The notes beneath the pieces were generated by a model. The model had not been told where the DNA came from. It did not search any database and saw only the letters and a list, made by a program, of their open reading frames with translations. DNA of 64,000 nt from Sphingomonas cavernae (GTDB taxonomy: Bacteria > Pseudomonadota > Alphaproteobacteria > Sphingomonadales > Sphingomonadaceae). Within the stretch, counting starts at the first letter, position 1. Each line of letters begins with the position of its first letter. Of the stretch, positions 41,592 through 48,987 are shown one piece after another. The stretch is from contig NZ_QYUM01000003.1 of the NCBI RefSeq assembly GCF_003590775.1, positions 250,501-314,500 of the forward strand. The letters are read 5' to 3'. The translations under genes and the position numbers were made by a program.

Positions 41592-43688
41592 GTGGCTGAC
41601 GACGCATCAACAGCACCAAAGGCCGGTGCGCCGGCCCAGGTGCAAGGCCATCAGATGTCCATCAGCGAGCTCAGGATGCTGGCTGACAGAATGGATCAGC
41701 TCGCTTGGCTCGCCTCGCCATCGGGGTCGCGCTACTGGTTCAACAAGCGCTGGTTCGACTATACCGGCAAATCCTATGGCGAGGTTCGGGGCTGGGACTG
41801 GCTGTGTGTGCACCACCCCGATCATGCCGAACGCGTCGAGGCGGGACTGCGCAATTGCCTCGAAAGGGGGGAACCCTGGGAGGACACTTTCCCGCTACGC
41901 CGATGGGACGGAAGCTTTCGCTGGTTCCTGACGCGCGCCTTTCCGGTTCGCGATGAAGACGGTGTAGTACGACGCTGGTTCGGGACCAATACCGACGTGA
42001 CGCGCCAGATAGAAGCCGAGCAGGCTCTGCGCGACGCCGCGGAGCGTTTCGAAGTCGAAGCGTCGGCGCGCGCCGCCTTGCTTGCCCAAATGGACGAGGG
42101 CGTGATCGTCACCGATCCCGACGGCCGGATTACCTTCATCAACGAGGCGGCCAAGCGGCTCCACGGCGTCGATCAGCTCGATATCGGGCCGGAGGAATAT
42201 TCCGACACCTATAATCTCTATACCGAGGATGGGCGCCCCTATCCGCACGAGCAGTTGCCCCTTGCGCGCGCGGTGATGAACGGAGAGGTCGTGTCCGACG
42301 CGCGATGGCGAATTCGTCGGCCCGACGGGCGCGAAGTGCTGGCAATCGGCAGCGCGCGCCCCTTCTGGGATGCTGAGGGGAAGTTGCTCGGCGCAGTGCT
42401 GACGGTCCGGGACGATACTGCGCGCAATGCCGCTGAGGCTGCGTTGCGAGACCTCAACGCCACGCTCGAGGATCGCGTGGCCGAGACGATCCGCGAGCGT
42501 GAGGTGCTCGGCGACGCGCTGCGGCAGGCGCAGAAGATGGAGGCGGTCGGCCAGCTCACCGGTGGCATCGCGCATGATTTCAACAATCTTCTCACGATCA
42601 TAACGGGCAATCTCGACATGCTCCGCCGCGCGCTGGCCGAGGGCGCCGAACCACGAGTGCGCCGCATGGTCGACAATGCGCTGACAGGTGCGGAGCGCGC
42701 GGCATCGCTCACGCAGCGGCTGCTCGCCTTTTCACGACGTCAGCCGCTTTCGCCCAGGCGTGTCGATATGGATGCGCTGCTCGCGGGCATGTCCGATCTG
42801 CTTGCGCGTTCGCTGGGCGAGATGATCGATATCAGGACTGTGTCGAGTACGGGTCTCTGGCCTGTTGAGGTGGACGCGAACCAGCTTGAGAACGCCATAT
42901 TGAATCTTGCCGTCAACGCGCGCGACGCGATGCCCGGTGGTGGCGCGCTTACGATCGAGACCGCCAATGTGACGCTCGACGAAGCTTATGCCGCGCGACA
43001 GGCGGAGGTTGTACCCGGCGACTATGTCGTGATCGCGGTTACCGACACGGGCGCCGGCATTGCGCGCGACACCCTGGAGCGCGTGTTCGAACCGTTCTTC
43101 ACCACCAAGGATGTCGACAAGGGCACCGGGCTCGGGCTGTCGATGGTCTATGGCTTCGTCAAACAATCGGGCGGGAACGTCCGGCTCTACTCAGAACTGG
43201 GACAGGGCACCACGGTCAAGATCTACCTGCCGCGGATGACATGGGCCGGCGTCGACGAAGGCAAGGCAACCGAATCGGCGTTGCGCGCGCGGCCCGGCCA
43301 GTGCGAGACGCTGCTGGTGGTGGAGGACGATCCCGGTGTGCGCGCCTATTCGGTCGAGCTCATGCGCGAGCTCGGCTACAACGTGCTTGAAGCGCATGAC
43401 GGCCCTTCCGCACTCGGCATGATCGAACGGCACGGTGCGCCGATCGACTTGTTGTTCACCGATGTCGTCATGCCCGGCATGTCGGGGCGCGATCTCGCCG
43501 AGGCCGCGCGGAGGCTCCAGCCCGGGCTGCCGATTCTCTACACCACCGGCTATGCGCGCAGCGCGATCGTCCATGGCGGACGGCTCGATCCGGGGGTCGA
43601 CATCATCACCAAGCCCTTCACCTATGACGGGCTGGCCAAGCGGCTGCGCGAGGTGATCGACCGTACTGACGGCGAAGTTTCTTCCTGA
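41592..43688 (+). CDS. Hybrid histidine kinase with two PAS domains and receiver
   Basis: A 698-residue soluble sensor kinase (no membrane helices). PAS 1 is around residues 25-145 (ending FGTNTDVTRQIEAEQAL), PAS 2 around 160-280, a coiled coil to ~310, then the HisKA domain with H328 in GGIAHDFNNLL, the HATPase domain (NAILNLAVNARDAMPGGG, DTGAGI, TGLGLSMVYG), and a receiver with D624 in DLLFTDVVMPGMSG. It starts at GTG 41592 after AGGAG at 41582-41586. It probably senses a cytoplasmic signal such as light, redox state or a ligand, and passes phosphate to its own receiver or the adjacent response regulator. Confidence 0.93.
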   Translation: MADDASTAPKAGAPAQVQGHQMSISELRMLADRMDQLAWLASPSGSRYWFNKRWFDYTGKSYGEVRGWDWLCVHHPDHAERVEAGLRNCLERGEPWEDTFPLRRWDGSFRWFLTRAFPVRDEDGVVRRWFGTNTDVTRQIEAEQALRDAAERFEVEASARAALLAQMDEGVIVTDPDGRITFINEAAKRLHGVDQLDIGPEEYSDTYNLYTEDGRPYPHEQLPLARAVMNGEVVSDARWRIRRPDGREVLAIGSARPFWDAEGKLLGAVLTVRDDTARNAAEAALRDLNATLEDRVAETIREREVLGDALRQAQKMEAVGQLTGGIAHDFNNLLTIITGNLDMLRRALAEGAEPRVRRMVDNALTGAERAASLTQRLLAFSRRQPLSPRRVDMDALLAGMSDLLARSLGEMIDIRTVSSTGLWPVEVDANQLENAILNLAVNARDAMPGGGALTIETANVTLDEAYAARQAEVVPGDYVVIAVTDTGAGIARDTLERVFEPFFTTKDVDKGTGLGLSMVYGFVKQSGGNVRLYSELGQGTTVKIYLPRMTWAGVDEGKATESALRARPGQCETLLVVEDDPGVRAYSVELMRELGYNVLEAHDGPSALGMIERHGAPIDLLFTDVVMPGMSGRDLAEAARRLQPGLPILYTTGYARSAIVHGGRLDPGVDIITKPFTYDGLAKRLREVIDRTDGEVSS

Positions 43689-43762
43689 TCGCCGAATCGC
43701 GCGCATTTGTCGCCAAAATGCGTTATGGTCGCCCCCCGAATAACCCAGAGGCGAGGTATCGC

Positions 43763-44152
43763 ATGGGACAGGCGAGGGTGCCCGCAGGGCTGAAGGTCCT
43801 GCTGGTCGAAGACAATGAAATGCTCGCGGAGGCCGCCGCGGAGCTGCTGGCGGACATGGGCTGTGCGGCCGTTCATTGCGCCACATCGGCCGAGGCCGCG
43901 ATGGACTGGATAGATCATGGCGGCGAGCTGGACCTGCTGCTGACCGACGTGGTGATGCCCGGCATGAACGGCGTCGAGCTCGCCTGGCACGTCCGCGAGC
44001 ACCGGCCCGAACTCCCCGTGCTGCTCGTCAGCGGTTATGGCGACGCGCTCCTCGTCGAACAGCAGCGGCACTTTCCGATGCTGAGCAAACCCTATCGCAG
44101 CGAAGAAATGTCGCGCGCGATCGGCGGGGTGATCGGAGTGCTCGCCAGCTAG
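43763..44152 (+). CDS. Single-domain response regulator
   Basis: A 129-residue receiver-only protein: VLLVEDNEMLAEAAAELL, phospho-acceptor D62 in LLLTDVVMPGMNG, and Lys in LSKPYRSEEM. No output domain is present. It follows the hybrid kinase by 75 bp on the same strand and is the likely partner or phosphate sink. An in-frame ATG at 43718 exists; GAGG at 43753-43756 favours 43763. Confidence 0.9.
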   Translation: MGQARVPAGLKVLLVEDNEMLAEAAAELLADMGCAAVHCATSAEAAMDWIDHGGELDLLLTDVVMPGMNGVELAWHVREHRPELPVLLVSGYGDALLVEQQRHFPMLSKPYRSEEMSRAIGGVIGVLAS

Positions 44153-44182
44153 CGCATCGCGCGTTAAATCGGCATCCACTAT

Positions 44183-44296
44183 CCGCTCATCCTGAGGAGC
44201 CGTTGAGCGAAGTCGAAACGGCGTCTCGAAGGACGCACCGAGTTGATCCTTCGAGACGGGGCTTCGACAAGCTCAGCCCCTCCTCAGGATGAGCGG
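44183..44296. repeat. Paired-hairpin intergenic repeat
   Basis: Outer arms 44183-44199 and 44280-44296 are a perfect 17-bp inverted repeat, and inner arms GTCTCGAAGGA (44223-44233) and TCCTTCGAGAC (44247-44257) form a second stem. It lies between the convergent ends of the response regulator and ABC-F genes and could also serve as a bidirectional stop for transcripts. Confidence 0.85.
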
Positions 44297-44302
44297 GTCT
44301 GA

Positions 44303-46201
44303 CTAAGCGCACGATGCACTAACCGCCTGGCTTTCCTCCAGCGCTTCCGACGCTGCGAGCCAGCGCGCCTCGGCGGCCTCGATACCCTCGGTCAGCTCGG
44401 CGCGAAGCCGCATCAACTCGCTCATCGTCCGTTTCGAATCTTCCGCGGTCGCGGAGGCGGGATCGAACATCGCGCGATCGATCTGCGAGCGGCGCTCGGC
44501 GAGCTTCTTGATCTCGGTTTCGGTGGCCTTGACTGCATCGCGCAGTCCCTTGTCGCGCTCGCGCGCCTCGGCAGCGGCCTTGCGCGCGTCCTTCGCCGAC
44601 ACCTTGGGCCTTTCGGCGGCGGCCGATCGCTGCGCGGGTCCCTTGCCGAGGACCAGATCGGTATAGTCGTCGAGCGTGCCCGAAAATTCGGTCGCGGTGC
44701 CGCCGTCGACCAGCACGAGCCGGTCGGCGGTGAGCTCGAGCATGTGCCGGTCGTGGCTGACGACCACGACCGCACCCGAGTAACCGTTGAGCGCCTGCAC
44801 CAGCGCCTCGCGCGAATCGACGTCGAGGTGGTTGGTCGGTTCGTCGAGGATCAGCATGTGCGGCGCCTCGCGCGTGATCAGCGCGAGTGCCAGCCGCGCG
44901 CGCTCGCCGCCCGACAGCTTGCCGACCTGCGTTGTCGCCTTGGACCCCGAAAAGCCGAAGCGGCCGAGCTGGCCGCGGACCGCGCCGGGGGTCGCGCCCT
45001 TCATCGCACGCGTCATATGCTCGAGCGGAGTATCGCTGCCGTCGAGTTCCTCGACCTGATACTGCGTGAAATAGCCGACGCGCATCTTGCCCGATGCCGA
45101 GATGTCCCCCGCCATCGGCGTGAGCTGGGCGGCGAGCAGGCGCGCGAGCGTGGTCTTGCCATTGCCGTTGCGGCCGAGCAGCGCGAGCCGATCGGTGGGA
45201 TCGAGCCTGAGGTTGATCCGCTCGAGGATCGGCTGGCCCTCGGTATAGCCGACGCTCGCCATGTCGAGCGTCACCAGCGGCGGGCGCAATTCGTCGGGGC
45301 TCGGAAAATCGAAGCTCAGCGAGGGATCCTCGGCTACCGCCGCGATCGGAGTCATCTTCGCGAGCGCCTTGGCGCGTGACTGCGCCTGCTTGGCGGTGCT
45401 GGCGCGCGCACTGTTGCGCGCGACATAATCCTGCAGCTTCTCGCGCTGCGCAGCCTGCGCGGCGCGCGCCGATTCGAGTTGCGCCAGCCGCTCGGCGCGC
45501 TGCTTTTCGAACGCGTCATAGCCGCCCGGATAGAGCGTGGTCTTGCCCTGTTCGAGATGGAGGATGTGATCGACGACATTGTTGAGCAGATCGCGCTCAT
45601 GGCTGATGACCACCATCGTCGCGCGGTAGTTTTTGAGGAAGTTCTCGAGCCACAAAGTCGCTTCGAGATCGAGGTGGTTCGAGGGCTCGTCGAGCAGCAG
45701 AAGGTCGGGTTCGGAAAAGAGCAGCGCCGCAAGCGCGACGCGCATCTTCCAGCCGCCCGAATAGCTGTCGAGCGGGCGGTGCTGCATATCCTCGTCGAAA
45801 CCGAGGCCGACGAGGATGCGTGCGGCACGCGACGGCGCGGCATGCGCGTCGATCGCGATCAGCCGCTCATGGATCTCGCCGATGCGGTGGTGATCGTCGG
45901 TCTGCTCGGATTCGGCGAGCAGGGCGGCGCGCTCGGTATCGGCGGCGAGCACGGTTTCGAACGGCGTCGCGGAACCCGCGGGGGCTTCCTGCGCGATATA
46001 TCCGATGCGGCTGCCGCGCGGCATTTCAGCGCTGCCCTCATCGGGTTCGCTGAAGCCCGCGACAACCTTCATCAGAGTCGACTTGCCAGCGCCGTTGCGG
46101 CCGATCAGACCGACACGGCTGCGCGGCGGCAGCGCGGCGCTCGCGCGGTCGAGGATCGTGCGTCCGCCAAGGCGCACCGTGATACCATTCAGGTTAAGCA
46201 T
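44303..46201 (-). CDS. ABC-F family ATPase (ribosome-associated, Uup/YheS-like)
   Basis: A 632-residue protein with two tandem ABC ATPase domains and no membrane segments. First domain: Walker A GRNGAGKST, signature YSGGWKMR, Walker B LLLLDEPSNHLD. The inter-domain linker is long and charged (about residues 235-300). Second domain: Walker A GRNGNGKTT, signature LSGGERAR, Walker B ILDEPTNHLD. A C-terminal coiled coil (KDARKAAAEARERDKGLRD...) follows. ABC-F proteins act in ribosome rescue or antibiotic protection. The frame could also begin at 46231, which has a GGGG-rich upstream; 46201 gives the standard MLNLNGITV start. Confidence 0.92.
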   Translation of the reverse strand: MLNLNGITVRLGGRTILDRASAALPPRSRVGLIGRNGAGKSTLMKVVAGFSEPDEGSAEMPRGSRIGYIAQEAPAGSATPFETVLAADTERAALLAESEQTDDHHRIGEIHERLIAIDAHAAPSRAARILVGLGFDEDMQHRPLDSYSGGWKMRVALAALLFSEPDLLLLDEPSNHLDLEATLWLENFLKNYRATMVVISHERDLLNNVVDHILHLEQGKTTLYPGGYDAFEKQRAERLAQLESARAAQAAQREKLQDYVARNSARASTAKQAQSRAKALAKMTPIAAVAEDPSLSFDFPSPDELRPPLVTLDMASVGYTEGQPILERINLRLDPTDRLALLGRNGNGKTTLARLLAAQLTPMAGDISASGKMRVGYFTQYQVEELDGSDTPLEHMTRAMKGATPGAVRGQLGRFGFSGSKATTQVGKLSGGERARLALALITREAPHMLILDEPTNHLDVDSREALVQALNGYSGAVVVVSHDRHMLELTADRLVLVDGGTATEFSGTLDDYTDLVLGKGPAQRSAAAERPKVSAKDARKAAAEARERDKGLRDAVKATETEIKKLAERRSQIDRAMFDPASATAEDSKRTMSELMRLRAELTEGIEAAEARWLAASEALEESQAVSASCA

Positions 46202-46250
46202 GGCGGGGCCGATAGCCGAAACGCCCGCCATCGTCACCCCCCGCCCCTTC

Positions 46251-46344
46251 GTCACCCTGAACTTGTTTCAGGGTCCATGAACGATCGAGGCCGAATCCGC
46301 ACCGCCGGTGTTCATGGATGCTGAATCAAGTTCAGCATGACGGG
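46251..46344. repeat. Paired-hairpin intergenic repeat
   Basis: Two stems flank a centre: CCCTGAACTTGTTTCAGGG (46255-46273) and TGCTGAATCAAGTTCAGCA (46319-46337); between them TCCATGAAC/GTTCATGGA also pair. It lies in the gap between the ABC-F gene and the holin gene, upstream of the former. Confidence 0.8.
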
Positions 46345-46366
46345 GAGTGGTGTTGATGACCGAGGT

Positions 46367-46780
46367 CTATTTTCCCGACCCCTTCGCCTTTTCCCATTGG
46401 CGCGCGGCGGTGTAACCGAGATAGCCGGTGCCGAAGAGCATGTAGAGCGATTCGGGGATGCCCGAGAGATAGGCGTTCATGCCTTTTGCGATCGCTTCGG
46501 CCATGCCCGGCTGGACCGCCGCGATCAGCCCCATCGGGATCGCCCAAAGCAGAAGCGCGTACATGACATAGAGAAAGCTCGGGCGCGCGCGGCTCGTCCA
46601 CGGATCGTTGGACTGCGCCTCGGCGACGATCGCGGTCAGTTGCGTGCGGATCGCCTCCATTTCCTGACTGCCCTCCAGCTTGAGCAGCTCGAGCTTGGCG
46701 CGGTCGCGCGCTTCGGGGTCGGGAATGATCTTGTCGATCAGCTTGGCGACGGGGCCGATCAGGCCTTCGATTATGGACAT
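46367..46780 (-). CDS. GTA-type holin (three transmembrane helices)
   Basis: A 137-residue protein similar to the 3TM holins of gene transfer agents: amphipathic N-terminal region (IIEGLIGPVAKLIDKIIPDPEARDRAKLELLKLEG), then hydrophobic segments FLYVMYALLLWAIPMGLIAAV and SLYMLFGTGYLGYTAA, and a basic tail. Holins open the inner membrane so the endolysin can reach the wall. AAGGAGAG six bases upstream fixes ATG 46780; a longer frame to 46882 overlaps the endolysin gene. It lies directly downstream of the endolysin gene. Confidence 0.85.
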   Translation of the reverse strand: MSIIEGLIGPVAKLIDKIIPDPEARDRAKLELLKLEGSQEMEAIRTQLTAIVAEAQSNDPWTSRARPSFLYVMYALLLWAIPMGLIAAVQPGMAEAIAKGMNAYLSGIPESLYMLFGTGYLGYTAARQWEKAKGSGK

Positions 46781-46838
46781 CCGAACTCTCCTTGTGTTCG
46801 CACTTTTCCCGTGAATCGTGAAATAAAATTGCGCGATT

Positions 46839-47378
46839 TCATCCAAGCCGGTTGGCGAGCCAGCCGTAGAGAAACGCCTCATTGGCGGGTCGTTTCTCGG
46901 CGAGGCGGAGGTAACGTTCGCCCTGCAGCGCTTCGACTGCCCTGAGCAGAACGGTCTCTCCTGTGAGCCCGCGCTTCTTCAGGAAGGCCGCGAGTGCGGC
47001 TTCGGTGGCGTGGTCGAAGCGATCCGCCGCGGCGATGTCGGGATAGTCAGAGGCGCCGCGATTGAGCGCGTTCAAGGCGCGCTGGAGGAAACCGATTGCG
47101 ACTGCGGGACCCATGTTGACGCCGGTGTCGAACAGTTCGGCGGCAAGCGCGGGCGCGTGATTGTGGACGCGGTCGAAGCCGGGGCGATGCCAGTAGATGC
47201 GCTTGTAGATCGCGGCGGCTGTTTCGCGCGAAAGCTGGCGCATGTCGCTGTCATAGTCGTTGGCGCGCGCAACCACCTCGGTGATGCCCCATCGTGTAGG
47301 GCCGCCGCGATCGGCCGGATGGTTGGAATAGCCTCCCTCGCGGCCGATGACCTCATCGATGAGCTGATCGATATCCAC
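46839..47378 (-). CDS. GH108 endolysin (N-acetylmuramidase), GTA-type
   Basis: A 179-residue lysozyme-like glycoside hydrolase of family 108: catalytic Glu E14 in GREGGYSNHPADRGGPTRWG near the N-terminus, then YWHRPGFDRVHNH and ELFDTGVNMGPAVAIGFLQRALN, and the C-terminal peptidoglycan-binding helices. It lacks a signal peptide, so it relies on the adjacent holin. The start is GTG 47378 with AGGAG seven bases upstream. This pair matches the endolysin-holin cassette of Rhodobacter-type gene transfer agents. Confidence 0.88.
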   Translation of the reverse strand: MDIDQLIDEVIGREGGYSNHPADRGGPTRWGITEVVARANDYDSDMRQLSRETAAAIYKRIYWHRPGFDRVHNHAPALAAELFDTGVNMGPAVAIGFLQRALNALNRGASDYPDIAAADRFDHATEAALAAFLKKRGLTGETVLLRAVEALQGERYLRLAEKRPANEAFLYGWLANRLG

Positions 47379-47546
47379 TGGATTCTCCTCGGTTCATGTC
47401 GAGTCTATCAATTAACCCATATGGAATATTGTAGGACAGCAGCTTTTCCTGCTTCGCGTCTTCGCGTCTTCGCGTCTTCGCGTGAGAAAAAGGGGTTCAC
47501 GCGAAGGCGCGAAGAGTTCGGGAGAAGGAATTCGGAGAGGTGGGAA
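47379..47546. other. Divergent promoter region (endolysin/GNAT) with tandem repeat
   Basis: It contains the control region of the endolysin gene; TTAACCCAT near 47413 resembles a CtrA half-site, weak evidence. It also contains an 8-bp tandem repeat (listed separately). No further gene is seen. Confidence 0.4.
47453..47506. repeat. 8-bp tandem repeat and inverted repeat
   Basis: TTCGCGTC is repeated almost four times at 47453-47483. CTTCGCGTGA (47476-47485) pairs with TCACGCGAAG (47497-47506). The unit is short, with no spacers, so it is not CRISPR. The copy number probably varies between strains by slippage. Confidence 0.85.
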
Positions 47547-48083
47547 ATGAGCCTGGGCGTGTCGCTGTCACGGGATAGGGTGGTGTTGGAGCCTTGGCAC
47601 GAAACCTATGCGGAGGGGCTGCGCGCGGCTTGCGCCGAGGATAACGCGATCTGGGAGATTTATCCGATCTGCCTGTCAGGCGAGCATTTCGACGCGTCGC
47701 TCGACAATTTTCTCTCGCGGCCCAACTGGATCCATTTCGTGGTGCTGGACGGCGATCGCGTCGTGGGCATGACCAATTTCATCAATCCCGATGCGAAAAA
47801 CGGCGTGGTCGAGATCGGCGGGACCTATATCGCGCCCTCGGTGCGTGGCAGCGGCTTCAACCGCATGATGAAGACGCTGATGATCGAGCACGCCTTTGCA
47901 CAAGGGTATCGGCGCATCGAGTTGCGCGTCGATCTCCGCAACACCCGGTCGCAGCGCGCGGTCGAGAAGCTCGGGGCGGTGCGTGAGGGGGTGTTGCGCA
48001 AGAACATGATCACCTGGACGGGCCATCTGCGCGACACCGTGGTGTTCGGGCTGCTCAAGGATGAATGGGTGGCGGTCCGCTGA
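47547..48083 (+). CDS. GNAT-family acetyltransferase (RimJ/RimL-like)
   Basis: A 178-residue acetyltransferase: VVLEPWHETYAEGLRAA at the N-terminus, GVVEIGGTYIAPSVRGSGFNRMMKTLM forming the acetyl-CoA site, and RIELRVDLRNTRSQRAVEKLGAVREGVLRKNM typical of RimJ/RimL-like members. GGAGAGG at 47534-47540 fixes the ATG at 47547. The substrate is unknown; alternatives include antibiotic or amino-acid acetylation. Confidence 0.88.
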   Translation: MSLGVSLSRDRVVLEPWHETYAEGLRAACAEDNAIWEIYPICLSGEHFDASLDNFLSRPNWIHFVVLDGDRVVGMTNFINPDAKNGVVEIGGTYIAPSVRGSGFNRMMKTLMIEHAFAQGYRRIELRVDLRNTRSQRAVEKLGAVREGVLRKNMITWTGHLRDTVVFGLLKDEWVAVR

Positions 48084-48283
48084 CTTTCGTCATGCTGACG
48101 AAAGTCAGCATCCATGAACACGGAGGGTGCAAAGGGGGACGTAACGGTGTTCATGGATCCCGGATCAAGTCCGGGATGACGGATTATGCCGGCATCCCGC
48201 GAAAGCGGGGATTCATTGGGTGTCGCCAAAGGACCGTGCGGCATCAGCATCGTCTGGATTCCCGCTTTCGCGGGAATGACCTG
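48081..48283. repeat. Composite hairpin repeat block
   Basis: It starts with a perfect 12-bp stem and 3-nt loop (48081-48092 with 48096-48107) that includes the GNAT stop codon and may stop its transcript. It then has CATCCATGAACAC/GTGTTCATGGAT arms, a TCCCGGATCAAGTCCGGGA hairpin, and the GAAAGCGG/CCGCTTTC pair that also characterises the repeats at 50604-50689 and 55059-55247. Confidence 0.8.
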
Positions 48284-48312
48284 TAAAGTTGAAAAATCGG
48301 GGGAAGAATAAT

Positions 48313-48389
48313 TGGTCGGGACGAGAGGATTCGAACCTCCGACCCCCACACCCCCAGTGTGATGCGCTACCAGGCTGCGCTACGTCCCG
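48313..48389 (-). tRNA. tRNA-Pro (GGG)
   Basis: The minus strand reads a 77-base cloverleaf: acceptor stem CGGGACG/CGTCCCG, D arm GCGC...GCGC with AGCCTGGTA loop, anticodon stem-loop with loop CTGGGGG (anticodon GGG, Pro), T arm with TTCGAAT loop, discriminator A and encoded CCA (48313-48315). Variable loop is short. It reads CCC and CCU codons. Confidence 0.97.
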
Positions 48390-48637
48390 ACCGGAGCCGC
48401 GGCCTTTAGGGCCATTGCCCGAGTCTTGCAAGCCACGTTTGGCTAAATTGTACCCCGGCGAAGGCCGGGGTCCAGGAGCCGCTTGCATCGTGGCCGGCCA
48501 CCCTGGACCCCGGCCTTCGCCGGGGTACTCCGGGGGAACACAGGAAAGTTGCCGCCCACCCTTGAACATGTTAGGCGCGCGCCTTTCATATGGGGCTGTT
48601 CGTCGCAGCCCATCCATAGAGACAGGTATCACCGTCC
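48390..48637. other. Intergenic region tRNA-Pro to yajC
   Basis: No gene is seen; a long inverted repeat at 48451-48527 occupies the centre. It must contain the divergent promoters for the tRNA and for yajC-secDF. Confidence 0.5.
48451..48527. repeat. 26-bp perfect inverted repeat
   Basis: Arms 48451-48476 and 48502-48527 are a perfect 26-bp inverted repeat; each arm is itself a GGCC/CCGG-rich hairpin around GAAGG/CCTTC. It is the same paired-hairpin architecture as the repeats further right, but with a different core sequence. Confidence 0.9.
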
Positions 48638-48979
48638 ATGCTCATCACACCCGCTTACGCACAGGCCGCAGGCAGCGCCGCATCCGGCGGGGGCGCCGCG
48701 TTCTTCATGCAGATCGCGCCGCTGCTTCTGATCTTCGTGATCTTCTGGTTCCTGCTGATCCGTCCGCAGCAGAAGCGGATGAAGGAGCATCAGGCCAAGA
48801 TCAATGCGGTCGCCAAGAACGATCAGGTCGTCACCGGCGGCGGGCTGGTCGGCAAGGTGGTCAAGGTCGACGAGCAGTTCGTCGACGTCGAGATCGCGAG
48901 CGGCGTCAAGGTCAAGGTGGTGAAGTCCACGCTTTCCGACGTCACCCCCGCGGCCGGCTCGCGCCCCGCGAACGACTGA
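48638..48979 (+). CDS. yajC: Preprotein translocase accessory subunit YajC
   Basis: A 113-residue protein with a single transmembrane helix (FMQIAPLLLIFVIFWFLLIRPQQKRMKEHQ) and a C-terminal cytoplasmic domain containing NDQVVTGGGLVGKVVKVDEQFVDVEIASGVKVKV, both typical of YajC. It accompanies SecDF at the SecYEG channel. It lies 8 bp before secD in the standard yajC-secD-secF order. Confidence 0.96.
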   Translation: MLITPAYAQAAGSAASGGGAAFFMQIAPLLLIFVIFWFLLIRPQQKRMKEHQAKINAVAKNDQVVTGGGLVGKVVKVDEQFVDVEIASGVKVKVVKSTLSDVTPAAGSRPAND

Positions 48980-48987
48980 GTTAGACA

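Noticed and set aside
46367-47378. Prophage remnant
   Set aside because: Only lysis genes are present; no integrase, att site, capsid, tail or regulator genes nearby, and flanks are ordinary chromosomal genes.
47453-47483. Possible CRISPR array
   Set aside because: The units are only 8 bp and directly adjacent, without spacers or cas genes.
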